A stretch of 64,000 nt of DNA from Manduca sexta (GCF_014839805.1 NC_051139.1:4030001-4094000), one strand, 5' to 3'; counted from the first letter of the stretch, positions 32,881 to 45,155 are shown. Translations and numbers: made by a program. The notes: generated by a model not told the origin, from the sequence alone.

Positions 32881-35800
32881 ATTTCTACTTCTTAATTTCG
32901 ATAAGTCGGATTCAATAAGGTTGGGATTCTCTTGACACTCGCGTAGACGATAAAGTATATCATGAAAACAAAACATACTCAGACTTATTCTAATGTTAAC
33001 CTTACTACGTCATAAATAAAGTCACCTCGTTAATTTAAAATTGACATTATCGACAGCGAATTTTTAATTACTGTGTCGGTGATATTTTTTACACAAACTT
33101 TCCTTTGTTATTTAGTTTAAAAGTAAAATAACTGTAGAAAAAATCCAAGATTTTGGAACAAAACTGTCTCACTCTAAAAACATCAGAACAAAAATTATTG
33201 GTCTAATTGGGTCGTACAACAAACATCTATTAACCTAAATTTTCCGAAGCGTACAAAAACCAGACTGAATGGTAAACACCTAACTGAAAATAGAAGGGTG
33301 TTAGTCCAAATCGAAACCCCTGAAGCATTCCGTACCCTTGTCAGAGGCCAGTCGTCATTTCACGGGTATCTTGTTCCTGCAGCCAATTACAATGTGATTG
33401 ACCTTCGACCAGTCTAACTAGATACCACCCCCCTCCCGCTGCGAACCATCAAAAGATCTTACAAGTGTTTGATGACAGCGTAGAGGAGCTCCAATTGCGC
33501 TGGACGGTAGTATGTACCAAGTGTTTGGTCGAATGCCCGGATTGATTGGTCCGCCTTTACTCACTTACTGTACTGTTTCAATGAAGTGATTGCCGGTATA
33601 AAGGAGAGCAAGCTTGTCGCATACATAATTCCTTTGAATACTTGCTTAGTTAGAAGTTATATCTAATTTTCCTTATTTATTCAATAACACACCAGTGACA
33701 TATGCATCTAAAAATCACAACTAATAAATAATAATACAATTTCTGATACAGCATTCTTACACAAATAACATCTAGATAGATTTATGATTCTTGCAAAGTT
33801 CTATATGGACCTGTACCTGCAAATAATGTTTTCTTTTTTATGGTAAATTTTATGTATCTATTTCAAAAATACATACGAGGATTAAAAAATTCGCGCTAAG
33901 ACGAATATCTTCCTGAGTTTTGTTGTTTGATGCAGTCATTGGTCAAGTCAACAATAATTGTGATAATCATTTTACTACATTAAAAATTTGTGAAGATGTA
34001 TATGTAAGACACAAAATCATAAACCGTGGAATCGATTTGCACGTAATTTGAAACTAAAATACAACATATAAGTGAACAATCCAACTCTGTAATAAAACTC
34101 CATAGTATATTTTTTTCCAGAAACAAGCAGAGACGCGAATATCAAGTGCCTAGTAAATATAGTATTCCTATGCAAATAAATCTAAAGTAGACGCCACAGC
34201 AATACGTTTAAGGTTTCATTCCAGTCAATTGTTATTTTCTAAGAGCAAGTATTCGAATTCATATTTTCAATGCATTTCAAGAGCACAGACGTGGAAAACT
34301 TACAACAATCTTGAAAGGGTTTAATGTATTTTCCATTGATACATCTCTATATGCGACGTTTCCAATGAATGGTTTTTGTATTTGGTTGTTATTATAAAAA
34401 TATTGAACGTATTGAAAAACGTATAACTAATTCGCGTCGCTTACGATATTTCCAGTACGGTAATTTACATTTTATTTCGTTTTAAAGCGGAGTTTGCGTC
34501 GTTTGGTTTTTTAAGTTCATGTGCTCCTTAAGATATTTTTTTTGCTAGAATGTACTGTGTGATGTAGAGCATAAATATACCAATTATTTAAAATAAATTG
34601 ATTTCCTGAGACCATTATATTTGTAAAAACATTATATACAATAGTCATTGCCTTATAGTTCTCAGCGCATAATGACTTGTCACTCAACCACTAGCATCAT
34701 TATTTTGAAAATGTTAAAAAGAACTGCAAATCACTTTAATGAGTCAACACACAATAATTCTAAATTATAATAGTTTTTACTGTCATATCAAAAATTCCAC
34801 AGTTGACAGTGAGGAAAAACATCCGAGGGCCGCGTCTACATCATTATCTTGTTCCACCCTCATTTAATTCTGTATACCACCAAGCCATAACCTACCCTAC
34901 CACCTTAAAATAAAGTCTATTGGTGCTGGCAAAATTATGTTAGCGGATAATTTGTGTCCTGAGTGAGGTTAGTTGTTTTTATAGCGAAAGTATACGTGTC
35001 AGCGATATACTATACAGGGATGGTGCGGAAACACAAGGCCTCTATACAGAATGTATGGTAAACTAGACGGCTAAATGGCGACAGCTCGTTAACAGTGACA
35101 ATGATGGTGAAAATTTTAATTACATTTTGTACATAATAATTTATAAAAATATCTCTCAGACGTAGTGGTTTTGGTTTAGTTTATTTATGGTGGAAAAATT
35201 ATAAGACAGTTTTTACTGTGCGGAATTATGTGGAATGTTGAAGACGGAGTTTTGAATTTATTATTACACTTCCATCATGTTTAGCATAGAGTTTAAGCCT
35301 TGTAGTTTGCGTTGACTATTTTTATCTAGATTGAAAGACGAAGTCTCTTAGATTTTAGAATAACGAAATCTGAAATACCTTTGAAATTTTAAATCTAATA
35401 ATCTAAATTTAATATAGGTACGTAATAGTTTTGAATTGTGAGCTCCTGGCTGGAGTATAAGGCGGTTAGTTCTTATTTTTACGTTCTTATGTGCGCATAA
35501 TCATATTCCAATAGATTAGTTATTTTAATAAGCGGAAAAGTATTATATTGACTGCTTCTGAATGCTCTTATGGTTATGAAAATAAAGTCCATCAATTCTG
35601 CTATCTACTTAATATTTTTATTGAAATATTTCCATATTTAATTGAAGCGCTACGGTATCGCATTTACTGTATTGAAAACAGATTTATTTTAATATCAGTA
35701 AAGCGAAGAATTAATATTGAAATTCAGCTGGGAGCGCAAAAGGAAAACTTGCAGAACCGTTCGATTGACAGGATGTGTATTTTATATTTATAAACATACA

Positions 35801-35940
35801 GCCTTACTTATAATTTTGTTTAAGCGTAAGTGGTGGTTAAGAATTGCTTAAACAGCTGTTAAAAACATCACCAGTTACCTAGTTTTAACCTTATTAAGAG
35901 GTAAGATGGCAGATTTTGATAGTAAGACTGATAATGTCTA
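32881..35940. other. Intergenic, no gene recognised
   Basis: 3 kb of AT-rich sequence. A TATA-like GGTATAAAGG near 33595 and a CC-rich patch near 33425 are present, but no ORF follows. The 81-codon frame at 35548-35793 has no domain. Confidence 0.45.
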
Positions 35941-35947
35941 ATGTTAA

Positions 35948-36194
35948 GGTGGTAGTAGGTTATTTAACAGTTTGAAGATTTAATCATGGATATTTCGGCC
36001 TTTAAGAGTTAATATGACGAAATTTTAAAGGCAGAAATATCCATGATTATTAATTATTTTTACGTTTTTCTTTCAACTGCGAGAACTAATCACTAACTAG
36101 ACGTGAATTTAAATTCTTTACTTGCCAATACTTGTTTAGTTACCCAGATTAAAGCCGAAACAAAATGTATGAAAATGGACCTTGAGCTACCACC
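35948..36194. mobile_element. TTAA-flanked palindromic element, family I, copy 1 (left arm eroded)
   Basis: It is flanked by TTAA at 35944-35947 and 36195-36198. The ends are GGTGGTAG and CTACCACC. The centre is an inverted repeat around TCATGGATATTTCGGC / GCAGAAATATCCATGA, and the right arm is homologous to the right arm of 59688-60046. Most of the left arm is missing. Confidence 0.75.
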
Positions 36195-36301
36195 TTAAAT
36201 GCTATTTATAATTATTTTCTTTATAATATATAAAATATTCAGCACAAGTTAAAGACCTTGATATTATTCATAAGCAAAATAAGATGATAAGTGTAGTGAA
36301 T

Positions 36302-36311
36302 GAAAAAAGAA
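36302..36311 (-). terminator. RNA polymerase III terminator of tRNA-Val
   Basis: AAAAAAGAAA on the + strand reads TTTCTTTTTT on the - strand, directly 3' of the tRNA. Confidence 0.8.
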
Positions 36312-36312
36312 A

Positions 36313-36385
36313 TGTTTCCGCCCGGGATCGAACCGGGGGCCTTCTGCGTGTTAGGCAGATGTGATAACCGCTACACCACGGAAAC
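36313..36385 (-). tRNA. tRNA-Val (anticodon AAC)
   Basis: On the - strand the 73-nt gene starts GTTTCCGTGGTGTAGCGG. The acceptor stem GTTTCCG/CGGAAAC pairs over 7 bp with an A discriminator. The anticodon loop CTAACAC sits between TCTGC and GCAGA, giving anticodon AAC. The T arm contains GGTTCGATCC, a perfect B box, and the A box TGGTGTAGCGG is intact. No intron. A downstream TTTCTTTTTT run on the - strand (36302-36311) is the polymerase III terminator. The structure looks functional, unlike the SINE heads in the window. Confidence 0.96.
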
Positions 36386-36617
36386 TTATTACAGCTAGTC
36401 ATAATTATACATAAGTAGATTAAGTGATTTTAAAAAGTAATAAGGTTCAAGAGCATGATAAGAATACGCAATATATGAATATTAATAATTATAATATCAC
36501 CTATGATCAAAATCTTATTCTGATAATAAACATCTTTGCACTTTCTTTGGGCTTAACTTTGCTTAACATTAGGTGGAGTGTAAAATCTGGGTATTTTTTT
36601 TAAACGGGCATAGCAAA

Positions 36618-36838
36618 AGTAACCCCACTTCACCTGACAGTAAGTGGAGTGGAGCTCAATAGAATGTCGACTGACGAGAGATGATTACCCCTGCAGTCGA
36701 CACAATTATGCTGGTATATTGGAAACGGATATACACAGGCTGATCTCGGAACGCGACATACTTACGTGTGTTACTAGGCGGGCTTTAACACCTTGTGTAA
36801 GGTTGTCGCTATCCGGGCGGATATAAAATATATCCAGC
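36618..36838 (+). repeat. Dispersed repeat, family C, copy 1
   Basis: It shares AGAATGTCGACTGACGAGAG, ATACACAGGCTGATCTCGGA, ACGCGACATACTTACGTG, TTTAACACCTTGTGTA and GCGGATATAAAATATATCC with copies at 40392 (-), 49436 (-) and 53150 (+). The class is unknown; fixed orientation-specific ends suggest a retroposon or LINE tail. Confidence 0.78.
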
Positions 36839-36867
36839 AGCTAAAAGTAGTATAATAAATAAAATTT

Positions 36868-37136
36868 ATAAAAGACTAGCTTTTGCTCGCGGCTTCGCCT
36901 GAAGTTGTTTGAAGGAGTTTTTCGGGATATTTTTTTTTCCGACTGACTTGATATATATTTTTATATTAGGACCAAATTTCATAAAATCATTATAAATTGT
37001 AGCCTATTTGTTATTCTGATGTATAATCAATATTACTGTAAAGTTTCATCCAAATCCGTTCAGTAGTTTTTTCGCAAAAGAGGAACAAACATACATCCAT
37101 TCTCACAAACTTTCGCATTTATAATATTAGTAGGAT
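36868..37136 (+). repeat. Dispersed repeat, family F, copy 1
   Basis: It starts CTAGCTTTTGCTCGCGGCTT and includes CCGTTCAGTAGTTTTTTCGC and TTTCGCATTTATAATATTAG. A reverse-complement copy lies at about 51100-51330. This type of repeat is common in insect genomes; I do not assign a class. Confidence 0.8.
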
Positions 37137-37539
37137 ATCGCTAGCTGTGATCGCAATATACTATCCGATAAAACGTAAACTAAACAAAACCGTATTCATA
37201 ATTTCACATAAAGACTAAGAAAATTGATGAGCTTTGTATAGATTTTATAAATTATAAAACAATTATTTTAATTCAATTACAACAGTTAAAATTCCATTTC
37301 AGTAGCGTAAATGTTTTAACAGATTATACCGATTTATATCATTAATTGGCAATTAAGGCGACAAAAGAGCAGACGCAATGTTATTTGGATAACGAATTGG
37401 TTTAATTAAAATTGTAGCAATTATAATACTTGCAAGTTGTGGGTTAGTCGTTTTAATTATTGCTACGGGTCCAAGAGAAATTATGGAGTAATATTTAGTA
37501 TTGTGGGGAAAAGTAATAATAGAACGGTTGTAAACAGTT

Positions 37540-37830
37540 TTAAGACAAAAGAGTTCTTAGGGACGGTCTAGCAGTTATCTTAGTGCAACAAGATACCACG
37601 AGGTCATCCCGTTTGCGCCGAAGAAGGCCATCGCATGTTTTGGTTGGTATGCCGGTGTGGGGTATACAGGGGTTAGGGACTCGGTCTAATGCCCGCTCTG
37701 ATGATGTTATACTCCCGAGTGTCGACATTGGGCCGTAAGACCAGTGAAACCAACATAACAGTTCCACTCACCCCTCAAGTGATGGTAGCGATAAAGCGTT
37801 TATTCCCGGCGAAAAAAAGACCAAAGAATT
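37540..37830 (-). repeat. Probable LINE 3'-UTR-like repeat fragment
   Basis: A GC-rich patch in an AT-rich region; its 75-codon - strand frame has no domain. The phrases ACTCGGGAGTATAACATCAT and AGAGCGGGCATTAG resemble 3' UTRs of lepidopteran non-LTR elements as I know them. Only one copy is in the window, so this is a weak call. Confidence 0.35.
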
Positions 37831-39130
37831 CTAACATTATACAGAGCGGACATTGAGAATATTGTCATACAGAAATTTAACGCTCATGCGATGGTTATTC
37901 AATCAACCGTGAAATAGCAAAACACCAATGTAAAATATTTCATATCGTGATTTGCACGTTTTTATTGCGCATATTAGCATATTTTTAATAAATATTTTAT
38001 TTTACTATTAATATCTAAAGACGCTGTAACATCTTGTCACAAAAAATTCAAATAAGTCAACGACTTATTAATATTGGCAATTTTCGGAGCACAAATTTGG
38101 TCCTAATATTCTGTCTATAACTAACTACCTATAATATTTAAATTGTTTATTGCAAACGATTGTTTTCATAGAGGAAGCTAGAAAGTTTGTACCTACAGAG
38201 GCATACATAATTATGGCAATCATCGCGACCAACTTTCGCTCTGAAATTTTAAATTTTTTTACATCCGTCATTTTCTAGTGTAAACAATTTTCCGTCCAAT
38301 ATAAGAAATACAAAAAGCTATAGCATAATAATTCACGGTGGAGTGTACTTCCCCGAGATTCAACACCAAAGGGCACGCACCTCTGAAGTTTTTATCATTA
38401 AAATGCCCACTAAAACCTGCATTTTACAAGGACAATATCAAAATCTATTCAGAACACTATATAACACTGCAGCCTAAACCGCGTTGACACACACGCAGCA
38501 ACAATTTGATGCAGAGAGACATGGGTGGCCAATTTCCCATTATTTATTGCCTCGGCAGGATTTATGAATCCTATGCCTTTATTAGCGGCTGCGATAGACC
38601 AGAAACCCCATTCGATGGCGTGCGGTGCATGATTTGGTTGGAGATTGGATTACTGATGAGTTTGTCAGTGTATTGTTGATGGGACTTGGTTAGAAATACA
38701 AAATGTTTATTCAAACGTGGAATATAGAATTTAGGAAGTAGAATATTGGTATAAGAGGTTTCGTGAATAACAGCTGGTGCAGTGATTCAGTTTGCTTAAT
38801 TTGCATTGACTTTGAGTGCGATTCCAATTTCTCTAGTATAATGCACATTTTGGATTGGTGCAAATGGTTTTTGACCTGTAATTATAATTGCGTAATAGAT
38901 CCAATTTCGAGGAAAATCTTTCCAATTCATAATTTAGAATTGGTCCTATTCATTTATTTACTTTATTCACCATCTACACCTCCATTCACATTGAGTTTCC
39001 TAAAAAAAACTGTCGAACCAATCTTTCCCATCAAAAGCGCAGGATGCTATACTCTAAAATAAAATATTGGTATATGCATATTCATTTAAACAATGCCACA
39101 AGCGTTGACGCGCTTTACCTTTACGGAATC
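37831..39130. other. Intergenic, no gene recognised
   Basis: AT-rich. The 99-codon frame at 38763-39062 has no recognisable domain. Confidence 0.45.
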
Positions 39131-39138
39131 GTTATCCA

Positions 39139-39145
39139 TATAAAT
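39139..39145 (+). promoter_or_regulatory. Candidate TATA box
   Basis: TATAAAT, 59 bases before the ATG of the candidate secreted-protein exon at 39198. The spacing would place transcription start near 39170 and leave a 5' UTR of about 30 nt. Confidence 0.3.
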
Positions 39146-39197
39146 TAGCCTAAAGCGATACGCGCGACCTATTACCCCGAACTGGAAACCAAAGTCT

Positions 39198-39290
39198 ATG
39201 CTGAGTTGCATTACCATTTTTATAGCGGTGTCTGCGTATTATGCAGATTGCCGCTCGTCGCATAACGACTCGGCACTAGGATGTGTGCCG
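39198..39290 (+). CDS. Candidate first coding exon of a secreted protein (partial)
   Basis: A 31-codon ATG-initiated frame ends exactly at a consensus donor, GCCG|GTAAGTCTTG, phase 0. The peptide starts MLSCITIFIAVSAYYADC, a hydrophobic stretch with small residues near position 16-17 like a signal peptide, then polar SSHNDSALGCVP. A TATAAAT lies 59 bases upstream. This layout is typical of insect secreted-protein genes whose first exon holds the signal peptide. I could not find the second exon downstream, so the product is unknown. It may be chance. Confidence 0.35.
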
Positions 39291-39588
39291 GTAAGTCTTG
39301 GTGAGGGGATTTGGCGATTTGATGATGCTTAAGGTGCTGTTAGTTTATTAGAACCTTCTTGGCAACAAGAAATGTTGTCTGGAGATGTTCTTTCACTATA
39401 GAATAAGAGTTCGAGTTTCATAAGATTTTCCAATAGACTTGCAAGCCGCTAGCCCGATGGTGACCGCTAAAAATTATAACTGCAAAAATCAATACCACCA
39501 CCATAATAAAAAATATAAAATATTACGTGATACTATAAACATTACCTTGAATCATTCAATATTAAGTCTCAAAATGCCTAGATACTTA

Positions 39589-39752
39589 CAGTGGCGAAGG
39601 GTCCATATAATCAGATTTGATCCTAATTATCTTCAGAACGATTTACAGACCGCATTTATGCATAGTAGTACCTATATGTACCTATACATAGTACCTATGC
39701 GTAGTAGTATCCGTATGGGTTCCCTTTCTGGAAATTTCATCTTTCGCCACTC
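39589..39752. mobile_element. Short CAGTGGCG-family element, copy 2 (decayed ends)
   Basis: It starts CAGTGGCGAAGGGTCCATAT and ends TTTCGCCACTC, an inverted end with one change. It shares GACCGCATTTATGCATA with 53862-54014. The flanks ATACTTA and ATACTTC suggest an eroded target duplication. Confidence 0.65.
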
Positions 39753-40391
39753 ATACTTCACAGTCCACAGAGTTTAAACCCACAGAGATGGGTAGCATAA
39801 ATTACATTGCAGGTTTAAACCATTCGCCTACATCTTGAGGCACATCCAAAATGTGTTCTGAAAGCGAGTGCTTCGCTAATCTATGCAAACCCGGTTTAAG
39901 ATTGACTTGTTTGTAGGGCACACTTTGCTTGTGATTACTCCGAGGTACACTCGCGTGGGAATCCAATCTATGTGGTATAGTGCGGTGAGTTTAACATATC
40001 ACTGTCGGTGGGGTTTAAACGGTTTCTAATTGTCTTTGCTGTTGGTTCTATTTTGTATAGGTTTTTGTAGGGGTACCTGATATAATTTCTATAGAATAGA
40101 TTCATCGGAGAAAACTGTAGTTTTTATTATTTTCTCGTCCAGACAAACTGATCCTTATGCATCTGAAAGTAAACGGTGTAGAGTTTAGAGTATCGACTGA
40201 AGATGAGGCTTCTTGCGACGTCGCTTAGTAAGGTCAACATGTGTATTGCGTAATATGTATGTCTAGTAAAGTAGGATGGCATGCTTCTGACGACAGTCCT
40301 CAAGTGCAATACTCTCGTTATTCAAAATGATGTCATGACCGCACTTACTGTCGGTACATTTACTACTGGGGTATCATTATAGCAGTAGGTG

Positions 40392-40530
40392 GTGGTACTA
40401 GCTGTAGGATGTATTTTATATCCGCACGGATAGCGACCACCGTATACAAGGTGTTAAAACCCGCCATAGTGGCTCACGTAAGTGTGTCACATTCCGGAAT
40501 CAGCCTGTGTATATTCGGTTCTAACAGGCT
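40392..40530 (-). repeat. Dispersed repeat, family C, copy 2 (partial)
   Basis: Reverse complement of family C: GTATTTTATATCCGCACGGA, TAGCGACCACCGTATACAAG, GTGTTAAAACCCGCCATAGT. Confidence 0.75.
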
Positions 40531-40601
40531 CATTTTTACAACTATCATGTTATAATACTATTATGCATTTTATAATTATAATACATTACGCCTTTATCTC
40601 T

Positions 40602-40810
40602 AAAAGGGTAGGTAGAGGCATCCACCTAGTGCACCCATTTTTTGTCTTTGTCCCGTCCCATGACGTGATAGGGAGCGAGGCTACCTGTATGTCGGGCAGA
40701 AATTCCAGAGTCTAGGCTGATATTGACTAGAAAACCCCAATATCATTGCCCGACTTGGGATTCGGACCCAGGCCTTCAGAGAGGTGTGGTACAGCGCAAG
40801 CTAGGCCATC
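40602..40810 (-). repeat. tRNA-derived SINE, family A, copy 5
   Basis: On the - strand, a degraded head, then TCGGGCAATGATATTGGGG, CTGCCCGACATACAG and CCCATTTTTTGTC-region matches to the family body. More diverged than copies 2 and 4. Confidence 0.72.
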
Positions 40811-41679
40811 AAACACTATCATTTTATAATGCAATAAGTTTTCAATTCTACTTTGTAGAATAAACTGCTAATGAAACTGAAAACTGCAGAAGGAAAAATA
40901 AACATTACCCTTTCCAAAGCCCATTATCTTCGGTAGTTTCATCGTCAATAAAACAACTAAAAGTTTCCTGGATTTTAATATATTTTTATTATATCCCCTC
41001 GTTCGCATTACACCCTATTTGGAATAATAAACAATAAAACAAACATTCAGTTTCCAGTTTCCACTAGCGCTAAGAGCGCTGGGAAGCAATAATCGTAAAG
41101 TGCGGCGTGCATTTCCGACTTTGCTTGCGCTGTCGTTCTGTATTGCTGTTTTATGCAACGCTTTGTACAGATTTGAATTGCGGCCAAGTGTCAGCAAACA
41201 TTTTGATTAAAATTAGCTTGTTTTGGCAGTTTAATAGTTTGTATGTTTGGGTGTGACTTTGTTTTATTCGTATATGAAATGGGATTTTTCAGTTTACTTT
41301 AACGTAAATTTGGAACCATGGGAAAAGAGGCAAATGAATAAGTAAAGAATTTATGTACGACAATGAAGTTAGATTTCGAGATAAGGTTGTTCGTTTTATC
41401 CGATTTAAAAAAAAGGAGGAGGTTCTCGATTTTACTGTATATTTATTTTATTTCCTTGTTACCTCAGTAGTTTCGACTGGATGAACCAACCCAAAATTGG
41501 TAACCAATATATAGGTAATGATGAATTATTTTTTAGTTTTAAGTGGTTTTTGGAGGCGGTATATTTTTTTTATGTAGGACTTCAATAGCACCATTCGGAT
41601 TGAGCTGGGACATCGATGAAGACAAAATTACCTATAGCGAGGCCGTACCATTTATAAAATGTGGAAACAAAGAACCGTA
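40811..41679. other. Intergenic, one weak coding-like stretch
   Basis: AT-rich. A 45-codon open stretch near 41550-41690 (+) reads APFGLSWDIDEDKITYSEA in part and abuts a family B element; see findings. No known domain was recognised. Confidence 0.4.
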
Positions 41680-41893
41680 TTTTTTTTTGCTTTAAATGAC
41701 GATACTAGCTTGCGGTACGCATGATGGTAAGCGACACGACCCCATATAAACAGTAGAAACACCATCCAACACTTTGACCAAAAGTATTGTTTGATATTCC
41801 ACTGCGCTCGCCATCCTGAGCCATGAAATTTTAAGTCTTATTATATCCAGTAGTTACACTAGTTACAATGCTCTTCAAACCGGAACACAACAA
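41680..41893 (-). repeat. Retroposon, family B, copy 2
   Basis: It starts with a T run (the A tail on the - strand), then GGTAAGCGACACGACCCCAT, CACCATCCAACACTTTGACC, TTGATATTCCACTGCGCTCG, TCAAACCGGAACACAACA. It is 5'-truncated on its own strand. Confidence 0.8.
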
Positions 41894-43275
41894 TATAATA
41901 AAGTAAAAATAAAATATCGTATACAAACATTACCGGTGTCAGTTTGTTTCCTTTAACAATACATTTTCCCTACCATTGTGGAGTTATTAAAAATCGAAAC
42001 ATAGTTACATTACAAGTCAATCGCAGACAGCGCGTTGTTATGTCAGACAAGTGCATGAATATTCAGCGGTTGCAGCCCGAAGCGTTTCCAACTTGCACCA
42101 AACCGTTCCAGTAATAACAGCTTTTTTGTTTACATTATGTACCGTGTACATTACCGCGAGTGAATAGATTTTTGTACAATATTAATTGTGTGAAGGAAAT
42201 TATAATATGTTTAAAAAAACAATTTGTATACAGTAAAGCAATGTATAAACATTTTTAACCATATATTTAAATGTAATTATTAGAGGATCTTGGAGCGACT
42301 ATGATTTAAAATAAAAATAATCATTTCTGACTTCAGAAATACTTTCATAAATATTTCGTCAATCAACGGACCGCTACGATCTGACTTGGTGTGTCAAACG
42401 GCGGTGACGGTGTGCAAAAAGTGTCTCAGATACACGCACAAAAATATTTTTCTTCCAACAATAGTATATGATATGACCACCAGTCAAGTTGAATAACCAC
42501 ATTGCCTTTATCTACATTACTTAGTAACTTTTAATTACGTCAAAATTATTTTGCATACGATGTCTGTTTTAAAGTTCAGTTTGTGGCTACAACATTTATT
42601 CGTAATATGAATACATTTCCAAGAGCAATATGAATACTACAAAACGGAAATATCCGCGGTGAACGAGTCCTTGGACTGTTGTTGGAGTAATTTAATTCTT
42701 TTTACTGTTCTCAAGGCAGATATAACGCGGTATTCCAAGAAATGATATTCGTTATAGTTTTAGATGTACCTATATAGAAGGAAATTGATTGTACACAAAT
42801 CTATATAATTTAATTATAATTTTTATTGTGTTGTAATTAAATCTTAGAGAATGGACTCAGAATTGCGGTCACAAAATTGACTATTCTGTGAAGCGATTAT
42901 AATTTTCGGGTACGTGTATTTTTCTGTAGGTCTGTGTTATTTTTTCTATGTCTATGGGCCGCACGATCGCTTTGTCTCTTTCACACTTTTGATATTCATT
43001 CGAGAGCTAGGTAGTAATGTTCAGTGTAAACTCAGTCTACGATTTAAAGGCATTTAAAATATTTTCCTTGCAAAATTACTGTTTGTTTACGTTAATATTA
43101 ATTCCTGCGAATTGAACTAAGTCGTAAAATCGATTGTTTACAATATTTTTAGTAAAACAAACTGAAGTTAATTTAGTTAGGTATTCTGTGTTCGCTACAC
43201 ATAAGAAATTCAATTATGATTATTTGATTTTATTTTTTAGAAAATGTCCCCAATAAAGCTGTTCTAAATGACAAC
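41894..43275. other. Intergenic, no gene recognised
   Basis: AT-rich. No ORF with a domain and no repeat partner in the window. Confidence 0.5.
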
Positions 43276-43282
43276 ATTATAA

Positions 43283-43431
43283 GGGCCTATTTCACAACTT
43301 ATACGTAATGCTACTCTTCACATAAATGTATTAGGCGACAGAATACATAAGTCTCTCTACTCTAATCCATGCTTCCAAATAAATTGCATTAAAATTTTAT
43401 AAAATTTCCTTAAAACTTTGGAAACAGGCCC
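43283..43431. mobile_element. TTAA-type MITE, family H, copy 2
   Basis: The ends GGGCCTATTTCACAAC and, inverted at the right, GGGCCTGTTTCCAAAG match 21782-21946. It is flanked by ATAA (43279-43282, one mismatch to TTAA) and TTAA (43432-43435). Confidence 0.6.
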
Positions 43432-43831
43432 TTAACATAAAAAAAAATGTTTAAACACAATTCTGTTAAACAAAATCCTGCCTAATCCTTATAAATATAC
43501 AGCTTTCTCTTTCGAAAACGTCACAAATCAATACCATATTAAGCAATTCGATACCTATGTGTAGCAGAGAGATTAATTTTATGTACACACAGACAAACGG
43601 CTACATATCCGACTAATAAATTAAGTGGTAGACACGGTTTAGCACTGGTCTGGGTAAATTAGTGTTCCAATGAACCATTAGTTAGAAATTAGCGGTATAA
43701 CGCACTACAGCTTGTTACATGTTCACTCGGCTTTAAAGTGGAATTAAGGGGGTTTGGAACATATTGAAATGGACATACCTTCTAATTTTGTTTGTAGTTT
43801 CTTATAGTGGATATAGATTCATTACGATACG

Positions 43832-44010
43832 ACTGCGGGGATGTCGACCCCGAGTCGTGTAAAATTGTATTGGGATTTTGACTCATTATCATGTAGTCTA
43901 CAAGTACCCATATTGGCGATGGGCTCGGCACCTATCACATTATCGGACGGAATACACACGGCGAAAATTGGATGAATTACTTACGCCTTTGCACACTTCT
44001 TCGAGGATAA
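43832..44010 (+). repeat. tRNA-derived SINE, family A, copy 6 (headless, diverged)
   Basis: Body matches: TATTGGGATTTTGACTCATT, CATATTGGCGATGGGCTCGG, ATCACATTATCGGACGGAAT, ACACACGGCGAAAATTGG. The tRNA-like head is degraded. Confidence 0.65.
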
Positions 44011-44619
44011 TAAAACCCAAAAATATTATTATTTCAATCTCTAACTTTCGCGTAAACAAAAGAAATCATGATATGAACTGATATTTTTCACTACATCGGC
44101 TATGCAATTTAGCTAATAAGGCCAATTTCAAATGGAAAACTAATATGAAACAGATAGTGGGATAACAGACTAAAATTACTAAATGATTTATTCGTATATA
44201 TTTCAATTTTATTGCTGCACGCATTGTAATGCTGCGAATACTGAATGTTAATTCGGTTTTATGTAAAACTCCCGCGTGAAATATTGACTGAGTTATAGTT
44301 TTAAATGTTGGTAGGTATCTCTGTACACGTGATTTCTGTATAGTTATAAAACTTTAGTGCATTCAAATTCTAAGCATAAAAATGTCGATATAAAAATACA
44401 ATGGGTTCCCGTGTTGCGTCTCAAATCTGTTATTATTATTGTGTTGAAGTTTATGTTTAGAAATGAATTATATACTTACACAACTTAATTGGTGATTAAG
44501 TAATCATACAAAAATATTTAAGAAGCAGTGTGAGAAGATACCAGCTACTTCTTTTTACAGCCAGTTCATCAACTGCATTACGCAAAAGATAATACCTGGT
44601 CTTCCACGTGATACTATAA

Positions 44620-45155
44620 TTGTCAACATTCAGCAACTCGAAGATATAGTATAAGTGCACTCAAGTAGAGCGGAGAGTTGTTGCCGGTAATATTAGATCA
44701 ATAATAATACTCGACGCTTGAAAACACTCGTCGTTTCAACTTCACTGTACTAGTAAAAAAAAACAATATTAACATTCGACGCTCGAAACTTCTCACCTTT
44801 TCGACTTTACTGTACCAAAAGAAAGAAAATATTTTGGGGATCATAAACATTTTGTCTAAGAATACTTAGAATATGTTGTTCACAGCTTGGTGAATTGCTA
44901 CACCAGGGCGACTATTTAAAACTTAGTCTTTTAAGTAAAATGCCTTATTGTCAACACTCAGCAGTTTATAGATACAGTATTAGTGCACTCAAGTAGCCTG
45001 GCTACATCAGGGCGACTATTTAACACCCAGTCTTTTAAGCAAAACGCTTGTTTGTCAGCATTGAGCAACTCGAAGATACAGTACAAGTGCACTCAAGTAG
45101 AGCGGAGTGCTGTTGCCGGTAATATTCGATCGGTATCGACACTCGACGCTCGGAA
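44620..45155 (+). repeat. Local duplicated block with about 104-bp units
   Basis: The unit GTCAACATTCAGCAACTCGA ... GTGCACTCAAGTAGAGCGGA ... TGTTGCCGGTAATATT occurs at 44620-44723 and 45049-45152, and in shortened form at 44943-44996. A neighbouring unit, CAGGGCGACTATTTAA then AGTCTTTTAAG, occurs at 44897-44944 and 45001-45048. An ORF across this block (44983-45192) reflects the repeat, not a gene. Confidence 0.75.

Noticed and set aside
33541..33660. TATA-like promoter (GGTATAAAGG) near 33595
   Set aside because: No ORF, splice donor or other gene signal follows within a reasonable distance; a chance TATA is likely in AT-rich DNA.
37540..37767. 75-codon - strand ORF as a gene
   Set aside because: It reads more like a LINE 3' UTR-type repeat; no domain and no conserved start context.
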